Shown here one piece after another: positions 53,398-62,649 of a stretch of 64,000 bases of DNA (positions within the stretch are counted from its first letter, which is position 1; the number at the start of each line of letters is the position of its first letter). The notes under the pieces were generated by a model. The model ran no database searches, was not told the origin of the DNA, and saw only the letters and a program-made list of their open reading frames with translations. The stretch is taken from contig NZ_QXML01000006.1 in assembly GCF_003583985.1 (NCBI RefSeq), positions 186,001 to 250,000 of the forward strand. The letters run 5' to 3'. Both the position numbers and the translations under genes were made by a program. The DNA is from Algoriphagus lacus. GTDB taxonomy: Bacteria; Bacteroidota; Bacteroidia; Cytophagales; Cyclobacteriaceae.

Positions 53398-54090
53398 TTA
53401 GTTTCTAAGATACAGAGCGTAAAGGTAGGGTCTCAACTCGCCGGATGGCATGGTATAAGTGTATTCAAAGGACTCGATTAACTGGAAGTCAGGTCCAAGT
53501 CTTTCCGCCAGCATGGGCTCGCTATAGTGGTAAACAGGCAGGCCTGCGCACTTTGTTGCTCCTCTGAGGTTGTATTCAGCAAACATTGCGTATCCTCCGG
53601 TTTGGACTTTTTTCTTCACTAGGTCAAAATAGGTTTCCTGATCTTTTTTCTCAGTAAAAAAGTGAAGTACAGCCCGATCGATCCAAAGGGAAACAGGTGT
53701 GATTGAATTAAGGACAACCGGCTTCGTCAAATCATCGGTGATGTATTCCACGCAGGATTCCCCGAGTCTTCTCTTGAGTTTTCCTAAGGCAACCTCGCTG
53801 ATGTCGGTAGCGATCAGGTGAGTGTGGCCTTTATCCAACAATGCATCGATAAGCGTGGTACTTCCCGAACCCACAATCAAAATCCTGGAATTTTTGGCTA
53901 TTCCTGTTTTTTCAATCAGGTGAAGGCTGGGACTCAAATCCTTTTCATACCAGCCAAGACTTTCCTCCGGACTGTTGGAATAGCGTTGATCCCAGTGATT
54001 TTTCAGATTAAGATCTCCTTCAACAGAATTACCTCCGCAGCAACTTTTCCCTTTGTCTTCCAGCTTGCAGGCTTTTTCGCTTGTTTCCAT
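53398..54090 (-). CDS. class I SAM-dependent methyltransferase with Cys-rich N-terminus
   Basis: A 230-residue methyltransferase. RILIVGSGSTTLIDALLDKG is motif I, and IATDISEVALGKLKRRLG is motif II. The N-terminal tail contains ACKLEDKGKSCCGG, a Cys-rich CCGG motif not part of the fold. The NHWDQRYSNSPEESLGWYE entry resembles TPMT/tellurite-resistance-type methyltransferases. The substrate is unknown. I chose ATG 54090 (METSEKACK) over the TTG at 54123. Confidence 0.83.
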   Translation of the reverse strand: METSEKACKLEDKGKSCCGGNSVEGDLNLKNHWDQRYSNSPEESLGWYEKDLSPSLHLIEKTGIAKNSRILIVGSGSTTLIDALLDKGHTHLIATDISEVALGKLKRRLGESCVEYITDDLTKPVVLNSITPVSLWIDRAVLHFFTEKKDQETYFDLVKKKVQTGGYAMFAEYNLRGATKCAGLPVYHYSEPMLAERLGPDFQLIESFEYTYTMPSGELRPYLYALYLRN

Positions 54091-54264
54091 CAAATGATAT
54101 TTTGATTGTGAAAGGTACTGCAAGAACTGGCCTTCAATCTGTATGCAAAGTCACAGAAATGACTTGAGTTGATTTCACAATTCAAGCTTAGTAAGCTCTA
54201 AAACAATTTTTCTGGGAATCCCTTTCGAAAATTTTAAAGAGAACCTTGTAGACTGCATGATTAA

Positions 54265-54288
54265 GGTCCAAGTCAGGAGACTTGAACC
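54265..54288. repeat. inverted repeat, second copy of a paired hairpin
   Basis: GGTCCAAGTC and GACTTGAACC pair over 10 positions with one mismatch around an AGGA loop. The arms are nearly the same as those of the hairpin 48 bp downstream. No T-run follows in either direction. Confidence 0.55.
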
Positions 54289-54335
54289 ATTTCAGATATT
54301 GAAGTTTGAAAATCCGTCAGTAGAATGAAAAATTA

Positions 54336-54361
54336 GGGTTCAAATCAAGAGACTTGAACCC
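54336..54361 (-). terminator. terminator-like hairpin after serine hydrolase gene
   Basis: GGGTTCAAGTC pairs with GATTTGAACCC (11 positions, one mismatch) and is followed on the minus strand by TAATTTTT. It starts 12 nt beyond the stop. The 250-bp gap 54124-54373 otherwise holds only the related hairpin at 54265. Confidence 0.65.
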
Positions 54362-54373
54362 AGTTGCTATGAA

Positions 54374-55588
54374 TTACTTTGGCAAGCTCTCCAGTACCAA
54401 TCTGACCAATTCAGCTTTGTCCGCATTAGGAATCCAACGGGCTACAATCACCAGGTCATTTTCCTGATCCACATAGATCATGTTGGTGCCGGCACCAATA
54501 TGTAAAAATGCCGTCTTGGGAGCTGCAGGGATTTCTTTTAAATCGTTGTTTAGGAAATAGTTCATAAACCCATATCCAGGTTCGGCTGGAGTAGGCGTTC
54601 TGGACTTGTCAATCCAGGAAGTTGGGAGGAGTTGCTTGCCTGCCCAGTTACCATTTCTCAGTGTTAAATATCCGAATCGGGCTTGGTCCCAAGCTGAAAT
54701 CATCATCCCACCACCCCAATGTGAGCCTCCACTTACCGACTGCATGATTTGTCCGTCCAGGACCACAAAGGAATTTTCATAGCCCGTCCATCTCCAGGTA
54801 TCGGAAGCTCCGATTGGATCCATAATCCGTTCTTTCAAGACTACCGGAAGAGGCTTTCTCCAGATATTCAAAAGTGCCAAAGCCAGCACATTTACCCGGG
54901 TGTCGTTATATTCATAGGTGGTTCCTGGGGCATTACGAGGACGGTTTCTCCATTCTTTAGCCTCTCCGCTTGGTCGGTCGGCCCAGTCAGGTTTGCCCCA
55001 AAGGCTGCCTTCCCAATCTGACGTTTGTCTCAACAGGTCATCCCATCGAATCTTGCGATTGTGTTCCGTACCAAACAGATCAATTACATCCTCTTCGTAG
55101 AGGTGATCTGCCTTGTTCATCATGGATTTAACCGGATCAAAGGGATAAATCGGCGCCATGTAAGGATATACCAGGTCTTTTTCATCCTTGATCAATCCGT
55201 CTGCCACTGCCAAACCTGCTGTAATGGAAAGAATACTTTTAGCCACGCTGAAAGTAAGGTCCACCCGGCTTGGATCACCCCATTGGCCTACCACATAGCC
55301 TTTGTAAATGATCAAACCAGTGGCGGGGCCTCTCATTTTCATAGGCCCTACAGGATATCCAAAGGGCTCCCGTCCAAAGGCGCTCTCGTAATGGGCGATT
55401 TTTAGATTGGGATTTTCCTTGCTTTCGTGCGTTTTGGCATACTCAATGGCCTGTGAGATTTTGGATTCATCAAGACCCAGTTCGTTTGGTTTTTTTGATG
55501 CCCAGTTATTTTTTTCCGGGAAATAGGTTTGTCCAAACAGGGAAACAGCGGAAAAGCAAAATAAAAGAAGGATGGAAGCCTTTTTCAT
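54374..55588 (-). CDS. serine hydrolase, class C beta-lactamase-like
   Basis: A 404-residue exported serine hydrolase with signal MKKASILLLFCFSAVSLFGQ. The SxxK nucleophile is Ser114-Lys117 (FSVAKS), Tyr227 lies in YEYND where penicillin-binding enzymes have YxN, and a C-terminal HIGAGTN replaces KTG. The fold is that of beta-lactamase family/EstB-type enzymes. Whether it acts on esters, peptides or beta-lactams is unknown. Confidence 0.88.
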   Translation of the reverse strand: MKKASILLLFCFSAVSLFGQTYFPEKNNWASKKPNELGLDESKISQAIEYAKTHESKENPNLKIAHYESAFGREPFGYPVGPMKMRGPATGLIIYKGYVVGQWGDPSRVDLTFSVAKSILSITAGLAVADGLIKDEKDLVYPYMAPIYPFDPVKSMMNKADHLYEEDVIDLFGTEHNRKIRWDDLLRQTSDWEGSLWGKPDWADRPSGEAKEWRNRPRNAPGTTYEYNDTRVNVLALALLNIWRKPLPVVLKERIMDPIGASDTWRWTGYENSFVVLDGQIMQSVSGGSHWGGGMMISAWDQARFGYLTLRNGNWAGKQLLPTSWIDKSRTPTPAEPGYGFMNYFLNNDLKEIPAAPKTAFLHIGAGTNMIYVDQENDLVIVARWIPNADKAELVRLVLESLPK

Positions 55589-55780
55589 AGAAGGATGATT
55601 TAATGCGATTTTAGGGAATTTAGTCCGGAGATTGTTACCCCGTGTGTAAAAGTTTCAAAGGTGGAAATTGGTGTTTTGAACAGTTTTGAAATAAGAACAG
55701 TTTGACACTACATCGAGCGTTCCAAACGTAATATTTTGCCGGGTCAATCGACCTGTTTAATTTCGCCCAGTCCTTATACC

Positions 55781-57028
55781 ATGGAAGAAGAAAAGATCTA
55801 CATAGTCGGTGCCGGTTTGTCTGGATTGATTGCAGCCTTGGAACTGGAAAAAGCCGGTTTTTCCCCCGTTATTCTGGAAGCTTCGGATGCGATCGGAGGC
55901 AGGATGAAAACAGATGAAGTAGATGGATTTTTAATGGACCATGGGTTTCAGGTCTTGAATACGGCCTATCCGGAAGCAAAAAGATACTTGGATTTACAGG
56001 CTTTGCATTTGAAAAACTTTGAGCCTGGGGCTGTGATTTTTGATGGGAAGGATTCCTACATCATCACAGATCCGATGCGGAATCCGCTCAAAATCGTCGG
56101 TATGGCTCTTTCAAAGGTGGGTACTTTTTTGGACAAGATTAAAATGTTTACCCTAACCCAGGAGTTGAAAAAAAAATCCAACGAGGCGATTTTCAACGAA
56201 CCTACAGTTCCTACCCATCAATACCTCAAGGAGTATGGCTTTTCTGATCTAATCATCAACAACTTTTTCAAGCCGTTTTTTCGGGGGATTTTCCTGGAAA
56301 AGCACCTCAACACTTCTTCCCGGATGTTTGAGTTTGTGTTTAAGATGTTCGCATTGGGAAATGCAGCAGTACCTGAAAAAGGAATGGGTCAAATCCCCTC
56401 AATGATCCGAAGGCAGCTTAGTAAAACCCAGATCTATTTTAGTACTGCCGTTAAGGAAATCGAGGGGAAGACCATTTATCTGGAAAGCGGGGAGAAGTTG
56501 GAGGCGGATCGGATTATTATTGCTGTACAGCCCGATAAGGTGATGAAGCAGCTTCAGGGGCAGTTTGCACCAGCGCGCCAGGTGATTAACTTATATTTTT
56601 CCCTTCAGCGCTCTTTCATGGCAAGACCTATGATCGGATTGCTCCCTGGAGATCATTTGGTGAACAACATAGTTTTTATGGACGATGTGTCCAAGGCTTA
56701 TTCAAGCAATGGAAGGTCACTGCTTTCGGTTTCGGTTTTGGAATCTCAGCTCAGTGAAAGCGAGTTGATCAAAGCTGTGCAGGCAGAATTAGAGTCTATT
56801 TCCGGAGTGAATGCCGAGTATTTTAAGTTCATTCGAGCATATCATATTTCTTACGCTTTGCCTAATCTGGACGATCTCAAATACAGCATTCCCATGACTG
56901 AATGCAAGATTACGGATCATGTTTACCTCGCTGGGGATTACTTGCTCAATGGCTCGATCAATGCAGCGATGACATCAGGAAGAACAGCGGCAGAGGCGGT
57001 GTTGCATAGCTACATGCAGACACATTAA
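55781..57028 (+). CDS. FAD-dependent oxidoreductase, protoporphyrinogen-oxidase/desaturase-like
   Basis: A 415-residue flavoprotein. IYIVGAGLSGLIAALELEKAG is the N-terminal FAD Rossmann turn, and ILEASDAIGGRMKTDEVDGFLMDHGFQ is the second FAD contact. The C-terminal YLAGDYLLNGSINAAMTSGRTAAEAVL closes the FAD site. The family includes carotenoid desaturases and amine oxidases, with the substrate open. I chose ATG 55781 over a TTG at 55736. TTTG at 55701 with TAATATTTTG at 55729 is a rough promoter candidate. Confidence 0.85.
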   Translation: MEEEKIYIVGAGLSGLIAALELEKAGFSPVILEASDAIGGRMKTDEVDGFLMDHGFQVLNTAYPEAKRYLDLQALHLKNFEPGAVIFDGKDSYIITDPMRNPLKIVGMALSKVGTFLDKIKMFTLTQELKKKSNEAIFNEPTVPTHQYLKEYGFSDLIINNFFKPFFRGIFLEKHLNTSSRMFEFVFKMFALGNAAVPEKGMGQIPSMIRRQLSKTQIYFSTAVKEIEGKTIYLESGEKLEADRIIIAVQPDKVMKQLQGQFAPARQVINLYFSLQRSFMARPMIGLLPGDHLVNNIVFMDDVSKAYSSNGRSLLSVSVLESQLSESELIKAVQAELESISGVNAEYFKFIRAYHISYALPNLDDLKYSIPMTECKITDHVYLAGDYLLNGSINAAMTSGRTAAEAVLHSYMQTH

Positions 57029-57242
57029 TCATTAGTAATCAAGAGACCGCTTCGGAAAATTAAAGAGTTTAAAAAGAAACTTTCCTGAAAACTTTTTAAT
57101 GAAGTCTAAATAGGTCGTCATCCTTTCTAAAAATTTACGATAAAGTAAAATTTGGTAGGACTGATGAAATCTCTTCGGGAAAAATGGAGTTACAAAAAGC
57201 GACTAAGTGTTTAGAGAATATAGCCAAAATTTCGCAAAAAAT

Positions 57243-57638
57243 ATGGTTACCCTTAAAAGTTCCTACAAGTACCTTGCTTCAATAATAGCAGTTGCAAGTA
57301 TTCTGGTATCTGGATGTCAGGAATATGTATCTCCTACTGATTGTTATGAAATAGAAGTTGTGGGAGAAGATAAATGTCGAGGTGGGATTCTTGTTTCTGT
57401 AAAAAGCCGAAAACCAATTGGCGAAACAATAACCTATACCGATGGAAAAAATTACGACAATGTAATCCTGGTATTCTCTGAAGTTGAAATCCCCAGTTTT
57501 ACTAAGGGATATGTTCAAATTCGAGATTTTGAGAGTAAAAGGGATATTAACTGCCCGCCTAATTATAATACACTGGTAGAAGTTCCTGCTAAAGTTGCTG
57601 TCCGTTGGAGCGAAGAACCATGTCGATTTACATCCTGA
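57243..57638 (+). CDS. small hypothetical lipoprotein
   Basis: A 131-residue lipoprotein that I do not recognise. The signal KYLASIIAVASILVSGC ends in a lipobox Cys. The mature part has five further Cys (DCYEIEV, DKCRGG, INCPPN, EPCRFTS) that may form disulfides. I chose ATG 57243 over a GTG at 57207. It stands alone and ends at a bidirectional terminator. Confidence 0.65.
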   Translation: MVTLKSSYKYLASIIAVASILVSGCQEYVSPTDCYEIEVVGEDKCRGGILVSVKSRKPIGETITYTDGKNYDNVILVFSEVEIPSFTKGYVQIRDFESKRDINCPPNYNTLVEVPAKVAVRWSEEPCRFTS

Positions 57639-57687
57639 AAAGAAATTGTAGCCATTAGGCGCAATGGCTAAGGATGTTTATCGAAAT

Positions 57688-57724
57688 AAAAAGGCGCTGA
57701 AATTAATTTCCAGCGCCTTTCTTT
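57688..57724. terminator. bidirectional terminator
   Basis: AAAGGCGCTG and CAGCGCCTTT form a 10-bp stem with an 11-nt loop and A/T runs on both sides. It lies between the convergent small lipoprotein and ThuA genes and can serve both. Confidence 0.85.
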
Positions 57725-57744
57725 AAATCCGGAATTCAAACACC

Positions 57745-58668
57745 TTACTTCTTCAAAGGTGTTTCATCACACTCCACATCACCCGCTACATACTGCATGC
57801 CATCCAGGAAGAACCGTAGCAGTTGTGGATTTTCAAAGCTTTGAGCATTGTGGGAAGGAGAGGCGTACATCACTTTTCCCTTGCCTTCAGGCCTGATCCA
57901 AGCGACGTAGGTTTTTCCTTCGGTAAGTTCCTGACCCTTTCGCTGACTTTTGATCTCGGAATTATTGAAGTAAAGCAAAGGCTTAAAATCAAGTTCTGCA
58001 TAAGCGTTTTTGTAGAAGTAGGGTTCATCTACGTGATTGAATCCCTCAGCCGGAAATGCTTGGACTAATGGGTGATTGGCATCTTCCAGTCTCACTTGAA
58101 AAGCCTGCTGCACCGGATGGTAATCGAAGCTTGCTCCCAACAATCTGCTGAAATCCCAGGAATTATTCAGCGTAGTCACACCTCCGTGAAGCACCAAAAG
58201 TCCGCCGCCTTTTTCAACATAGCTTAGTAGATTTTCTTCCAGTTCCAAAGCCTTTTTCATATTTGTGGCAGAATCCACTGCAGTATTTTCTTTAAGCTTA
58301 TCCCAAAAGAGATTTCGGTGATCACCTATCGAGCAGGTGTTGTTCAAAATCACCGCATCGTACTTTTTCAGGTTTTTGGCTTCAAACTCGGAGATGTCCT
58401 TGCTTCCAGTCACAGTAAATGCGCCGCTTTTTTCTCCCAGAATTTTGATCATCTCTTCAGTGTGGGGAATTACCCAATGCTTGAATCCGGTATGAAGTGA
58501 AAATACCAGGACATTCTTCTTTTTTGCTGGAAAAGTGGCTTTTTCGGGAGCGAGGGATCTGATTTTATCTTTCCAAGCTTGATCCAAAGTCACCTCAGGA
58601 AGGCTTTGTGCGTAGGCAAAATTCAGGGTAAAAAAGAAAACGATTGCGTAGAAAATTGATCGCTTCAT
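57745..58668 (-). CDS. ThuA domain protein
   Basis: A 307-residue exported protein with signal MKRSIFYAIVFFFTLNFAYAQ. The ThuA fold (class I glutamine-amidotransferase-like) shows VLVFSLHTGFKHWVIPHTEEMI, AVILNNTCS and GGLLVLHGGVTTLN, then WIRPEGKGKVMYASPSHNAQSF at the end. ThuA proteins take part in disaccharide (trehalose-type) utilisation through keto-sugars. It is divergent from the DUF6807/Gfo-Idh genes that probably act in the same pathway. Confidence 0.9.
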   Translation of the reverse strand: MKRSIFYAIVFFFTLNFAYAQSLPEVTLDQAWKDKIRSLAPEKATFPAKKKNVLVFSLHTGFKHWVIPHTEEMIKILGEKSGAFTVTGSKDISEFEAKNLKKYDAVILNNTCSIGDHRNLFWDKLKENTAVDSATNMKKALELEENLLSYVEKGGGLLVLHGGVTTLNNSWDFSRLLGASFDYHPVQQAFQVRLEDANHPLVQAFPAEGFNHVDEPYFYKNAYAELDFKPLLYFNNSEIKSQRKGQELTEGKTYVAWIRPEGKGKVMYASPSHNAQSFENPQLLRFFLDGMQYVAGDVECDETPLKK

Positions 58669-58748
58669 GGGTTATTGGGGTTAAAGGTTAAGGCTTTGTC
58701 TAAGATTTTGATAACTTCAAATTTCTAGCCCAATAACCTCAATTTTCC

Positions 58749-59717
58749 ATGCGTTTCAAAAGCATTTTCCTTTCCCATCTCTTTTTAATGACTTTTTCTA
58801 CGGTATCGTTTTCGCAAAAAGTAGAATTGAAAGAGACTTCAAAGGGAATAGATTTTCTGATTGATAATCAGCGTGTTTTGACCTATCAAACGGCTATGAC
58901 TGAAGTGCCTGAAGGAGTGAAGGCAGAGTTTAAGAAATCAGGATTTATCCATCCGATCACTTCCCCAAGCGGTCAGGTACTAAGCCGGATTCAGCCTCCG
59001 GATCATTACCATCACTATGGAATCTGGGGTCCCTGGACACGTGCTACTATAAGCGGGAGGGAAGTGGATTTCTGGAACTTGGGTGATGGAAAAGGTCGCG
59101 TTGATTTTTCCCATGTTCTGTCCAAAAAGGTGGCCGGAGGAGCTGCCGAACTCAATGTCCGCCAAAACCATCTCGACTTAAAGGCCCCTGAAAACGAGCG
59201 CCTTGCAATGGAGGAAGATCTCAGAATTAAGGTGAAACCTGCCGATCAAGGTCGCTACATGGTCGACTACACCACTACGATTTCCACCAAAATTCCCGGA
59301 GGGATTCTATTGGATGATTACCGCTATGGTGGAGGAATTGGCTTTCGAGCAACTGAACTTTGGGGAGACGCCAACAGTACGATTCTGACTTCTGAAGGAA
59401 AAGACCGAAAAGATGCGGATGGCTCCAATGCCAAATGGATCATTGTCAAAGGAAAAACTTCTGATAAATCCGGGCAAAGTGGAATTCTTTTCCTCAGTCA
59501 CAATACCAACAAATCACATCCTGAACCACTTCGGGTGTGGCCCTTGGGTCAATACAAGGGCGAGGGCAATGTCTTCATCGAATTTTGCCCTATCCGACAT
59601 GATTCATGGGAAATCCAACCCAATCAACGCTACACTTTAAAATACCGAATGATTGTCTTCGACGGGGATCTTACTGCGGAAGAAGCAGAAGCCTATTGGA
59701 GAGCATTTGTCAAATAA
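58749..59717 (+). CDS. DUF6807 (PmoA-like) domain protein
   Basis: A 322-residue exported protein (signal FLSHLFLMTFSTVSFSQ). PPDHYHHYGIWGPWTRATISGREVDFWN is the conserved histidine-rich block of the PmoA/DUF6807 family, and FIEFCPIRHDSWEIQPNQRYTLKYRM closes the domain. Function is unknown, but it repeatedly occurs with Gfo/Idh/MocA and ThuA genes in sugar-oxidation loci. The next gene follows after 32 bp. Confidence 0.87.
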   Translation: MRFKSIFLSHLFLMTFSTVSFSQKVELKETSKGIDFLIDNQRVLTYQTAMTEVPEGVKAEFKKSGFIHPITSPSGQVLSRIQPPDHYHHYGIWGPWTRATISGREVDFWNLGDGKGRVDFSHVLSKKVAGGAAELNVRQNHLDLKAPENERLAMEEDLRIKVKPADQGRYMVDYTTTISTKIPGGILLDDYRYGGGIGFRATELWGDANSTILTSEGKDRKDADGSNAKWIIVKGKTSDKSGQSGILFLSHNTNKSHPEPLRVWPLGQYKGEGNVFIEFCPIRHDSWEIQPNQRYTLKYRMIVFDGDLTAEEAEAYWRAFVK

Positions 59718-59749
59718 TTAATCCAACCCAACTAACCTGATTTTCAGCT

Positions 59750-61120
59750 ATGGAAAGAAGAGATTTTATGAAAAAAACCGCACTGGCTACAGCTGCTTTT
59801 GGGATTCCAACTATTGTACCTGCTTCGGTTTTTGGTAAGAATGCCCCAAGCAACAAGATCAACATCGGTCAGATCGGCTGTGGTCGAATAGCCAGGGATC
59901 ACGATTTGCCCGGGACCTGGCAGCATGATGTGGCTCGAATTGTGGCTGTTTCCGATGTGGACAGCAAAAGGATGGCCGATGGAAAAAAGCTGGTGGAGGA
60001 CTATTACACCAAGAAAATGGGCAGTCCCTACCTCGATGTCAAGCAATACGGGGATTATCGGGAAATGCTCCTCAACAAAGACATTGATGCCGTCATTATC
60101 TCTACTCCCGATCATTGGCATTCCCAGCCTGCGATGGAAGCGGCCCTTGCCGGCAAGCATATTTATGTGCAAAAGCCCACTTCGCTTACTATCAAAGAAG
60201 GCCGCCAATTGGTCAATGTGGTGAATAAAACCGGTGTGGTGCTCCAGTTGGGTACTCAACAGCGTTCCAGTGAACAGTTTCGAATTGCAGCTGAATTGGT
60301 AAGAAATGGACGAATAGGTAAACTGCATACCGTTCGAATTGGACTTCCCGGAGATCCTTCAGGACCGGAGGCTCCAGCTATGCCGATTCCTAAAAATCTG
60401 AATTTTGACATGTGGCTGGGATCTACTCCGGAGGTTCCATACACTGAAATCGGAGTACACCCGCAAAATGATTACAGCCGTCCGGGATGGTTGAGATTGG
60501 AAAACTATGGTGCTGGAATGATTACCGGTTGGGGACAGCACCATTTCGATTCTGCTGCATGGGGAATGGATACCGAGTTGACTGGGCCGAGATACATTGA
60601 GGCGGTAGCGGAATTTCCACGATCCGGTCTTTGGAATGTCCATGGGGACTTCATGGTCAAAGCAGAATATGACAACGGCATTGTTATGCTGACATCAGGC
60701 GGCTATCCAAACGGAATCCGATATGAGGGCACTGAGGGTTGGATTTGGGTTTCCAGAGGGAATTATGTCGCTTCTTCCTCTGATCCAGTTGCAAAAGGAA
60801 ACAGTGCGAAAGCATTGGATGCTTCCGATCCAAAGATTTTACAATCTGTTATCGGAGAAAATGAAATCCGATTGACCAGAAGCTCCGAGCACCATGGTAA
60901 CTGGCTGGATGCAATTCAGGGAAAAGGCGAATTGCTTTCTCCGGTAGAAATCGGACATCGTGCCTGCTCAGTTTGTTTGGTCAGTCATGTCGCTATGAAG
61001 ATAGGACGAAGGGTCGAGTGGGATGCTGCAAAGGAAGAATTTGTAAATGATCCAGAGGCAAACAAACACCTGAGTAGACCACAGCGCGCACCTTGGGGAA
61101 CTGATTATGTAAAAGTATAA
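59750..61120 (+). CDS. Gfo/Idh/MocA oxidoreductase, Tat-type signal
   Basis: A 456-residue NAD(P)-dependent oxidoreductase. MERRDFMKKTALATAAFG carries a twin-arginine-type RRDFMK motif, so export by Tat in folded form is likely. The Rossmann domain shows INIGQIGCGRIARDHD, then AVIISTPDHWHSQPAMEAALAGKHIYVQKPTSLT with the conserved EKP-like QKP. It likely oxidises a sugar, for example at C3, in the periplasm. It forms an operon with the DUF6807 gene. Confidence 0.9.
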   Translation: MERRDFMKKTALATAAFGIPTIVPASVFGKNAPSNKINIGQIGCGRIARDHDLPGTWQHDVARIVAVSDVDSKRMADGKKLVEDYYTKKMGSPYLDVKQYGDYREMLLNKDIDAVIISTPDHWHSQPAMEAALAGKHIYVQKPTSLTIKEGRQLVNVVNKTGVVLQLGTQQRSSEQFRIAAELVRNGRIGKLHTVRIGLPGDPSGPEAPAMPIPKNLNFDMWLGSTPEVPYTEIGVHPQNDYSRPGWLRLENYGAGMITGWGQHHFDSAAWGMDTELTGPRYIEAVAEFPRSGLWNVHGDFMVKAEYDNGIVMLTSGGYPNGIRYEGTEGWIWVSRGNYVASSSDPVAKGNSAKALDASDPKILQSVIGENEIRLTRSSEHHGNWLDAIQGKGELLSPVEIGHRACSVCLVSHVAMKIGRRVEWDAAKEEFVNDPEANKHLSRPQRAPWGTDYVKV

Positions 61121-61211
61121 ACCTTTCGCCTGGTAGTTTTCAACATTGATTACCGAGATGACTTATCTAAAGATTGAATTTCGAAGGCTACCATTCGAAG
61201 CTTATTGAATT

Positions 61212-62588
61212 ATGAAAAAACTAGTACTAGGGGCATCAATTGCCCTGATTTTAGCATCCTGCGGAAATTCCGAAACGAAAATGGCTGAGAATTCAGAAAA
61301 TGAATCCGAATCAAAAATCAGGATTATGACCCTTGATCCGGGACACTTTCATGCCGGATTGATTCACAAGTCCATGTATCCTTCGGTGGATTCGACGATT
61401 TATATCTTTGCTCCGGAAGGGCCGGACCTCAAAGACCACCTGAACCGAATAGCTGGATATAACAGCCGTACCGAAAATCCCACGGGATGGAATTTGGAAG
61501 TCTACACTGGGGCTGACTACCTGCAAAAAATGATTTCCCAGAAACCCGGCAATGTCATGATGGTGGCTGGAAAAAATGATCAGAAGATCGATTACATTCT
61601 GGCAGCAATTGAAAACGGAATTCATGTCTATGCTGATAAACCGTTAGTAATTAATCCTGAAGGGTTTCAGAAGTTGGTCAAGGCTTTCAATTTAGCCGGT
61701 CAAAAGAACCTTTTGCTTTATGATATCATGACGGAGCGTTTTGAGATTACAACTTTACTTCAGCGGGAGCTTTCGATGATTCCTGAGGTATTTGGTGAGT
61801 TGGAAAACGGAACTCCCGAGAATCCAGCGATCACCAAAGAATCGATTCACCATTTCTTCAAGTATGTCTCAGGTGCTCCATTGGTGAGGCCGGATTGGTT
61901 TTTTGATGTGACTAAGGAGGGCGATGGAATCGTGGATGTGACCACGCATTTGGTGGATTTGATTCAATGGGAGGCATTTCCGGAGGTGACGTTGGATACC
62001 ACGGATGTTCAGATGCTTTCTGCCAAAAGATGGGCAACCTCTCTGTCTTTGGAAGAATTTCAAAAAGTAACCGGCAAAACCGAATACCCTGACTTTCTTC
62101 AAAAGGATGTGAAAAACGGAAAGCTGGAAGTCTTTTCCAACGGGGAAATGAACTACACCCTGAAAGGAAAGCATGCCAAAGTCAGCGTCATCTGGAACTT
62201 TCAGGCCCCAGAAGGAAGCGCTGATACGCATTACAGCATGATGCGCGGAACCAAGGCTAATCTGATCATCCGCCAGGGCAAAGAAGAAAAGTACCGCCCT
62301 GCATTGTATGTCAAGCTGATCGGGTCTGATTTGCCTCAGTTGGAAAAAGCGGTGAAGGAGACCCTTCAGGCAAAATATCCCGGTATTGACCTTCAAAAAA
62401 TGCCAAACGGGGAGTATCAGGTGATCGTGCCGGATTCTTATCACAATGGACATGAGGCCCATTTTGCCCAAGTCACAGAGAAGTTTCTGGAGTATTACCA
62501 AAACGGAAACATGCCAGCCTGGGAAGTTCCTAATATGATTACCAAGTACTACACCAATATCAAGGCAAGAGAGTTAGCTTTGAAATAA
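61212..62588 (+). CDS. Gfo/Idh/MocA-family lipoprotein, 'putative oxidoreductase C-terminal' type
   Basis: A 458-residue lipoprotein (LILASC lipobox, lipid Cys at about 17) with a Gfo/Idh/MocA-like N-terminal half (IENGIHVYADKPLVIN is the cofactor-proximal motif) and a C-terminal domain of the PF16490 type (VRPDWFFDVTKEGDGIVDVTTHLVDLIQWE). It starts 92 bp after the previous oxidoreductase gene. Together with ThuA and DUF6807 it suggests oxidative sugar processing outside the cytoplasm; substrate unknown. Confidence 0.85.
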   Translation: MKKLVLGASIALILASCGNSETKMAENSENESESKIRIMTLDPGHFHAGLIHKSMYPSVDSTIYIFAPEGPDLKDHLNRIAGYNSRTENPTGWNLEVYTGADYLQKMISQKPGNVMMVAGKNDQKIDYILAAIENGIHVYADKPLVINPEGFQKLVKAFNLAGQKNLLLYDIMTERFEITTLLQRELSMIPEVFGELENGTPENPAITKESIHHFFKYVSGAPLVRPDWFFDVTKEGDGIVDVTTHLVDLIQWEAFPEVTLDTTDVQMLSAKRWATSLSLEEFQKVTGKTEYPDFLQKDVKNGKLEVFSNGEMNYTLKGKHAKVSVIWNFQAPEGSADTHYSMMRGTKANLIIRQGKEEKYRPALYVKLIGSDLPQLEKAVKETLQAKYPGIDLQKMPNGEYQVIVPDSYHNGHEAHFAQVTEKFLEYYQNGNMPAWEVPNMITKYYTNIKARELALK

Positions 62589-62611
62589 CGTAGGAAAAAA
62601 ACAGACATAGA

Positions 62612-62646
62612 CTGAGTGAAGTTTATGCTTTACTCAGCCTATTGTT
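62612..62646 (+). promoter_or_regulatory. terminator-like hairpin directly before SDR-like gene
   Basis: CTGAGTGAAG and CTTTACTCAG form a 10-bp stem (one G-U) with a TTTATG loop. CCTATTGTTTTT follows and runs straight into the ATG at 62650. It looks like the terminator of the Gfo/Idh operon but leaves no room for a separate promoter of the next gene, so read-through or attenuation is possible. Confidence 0.55.
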
Positions 62647-62649
62647 TTT

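Noticed and set aside
57190..57204. GTTAC and CGAC close together upstream of the small lipoprotein gene, resembling the ECF element
   Set aside because: The spacing is 6 nt instead of 17, so it does not fit the promoter pattern.
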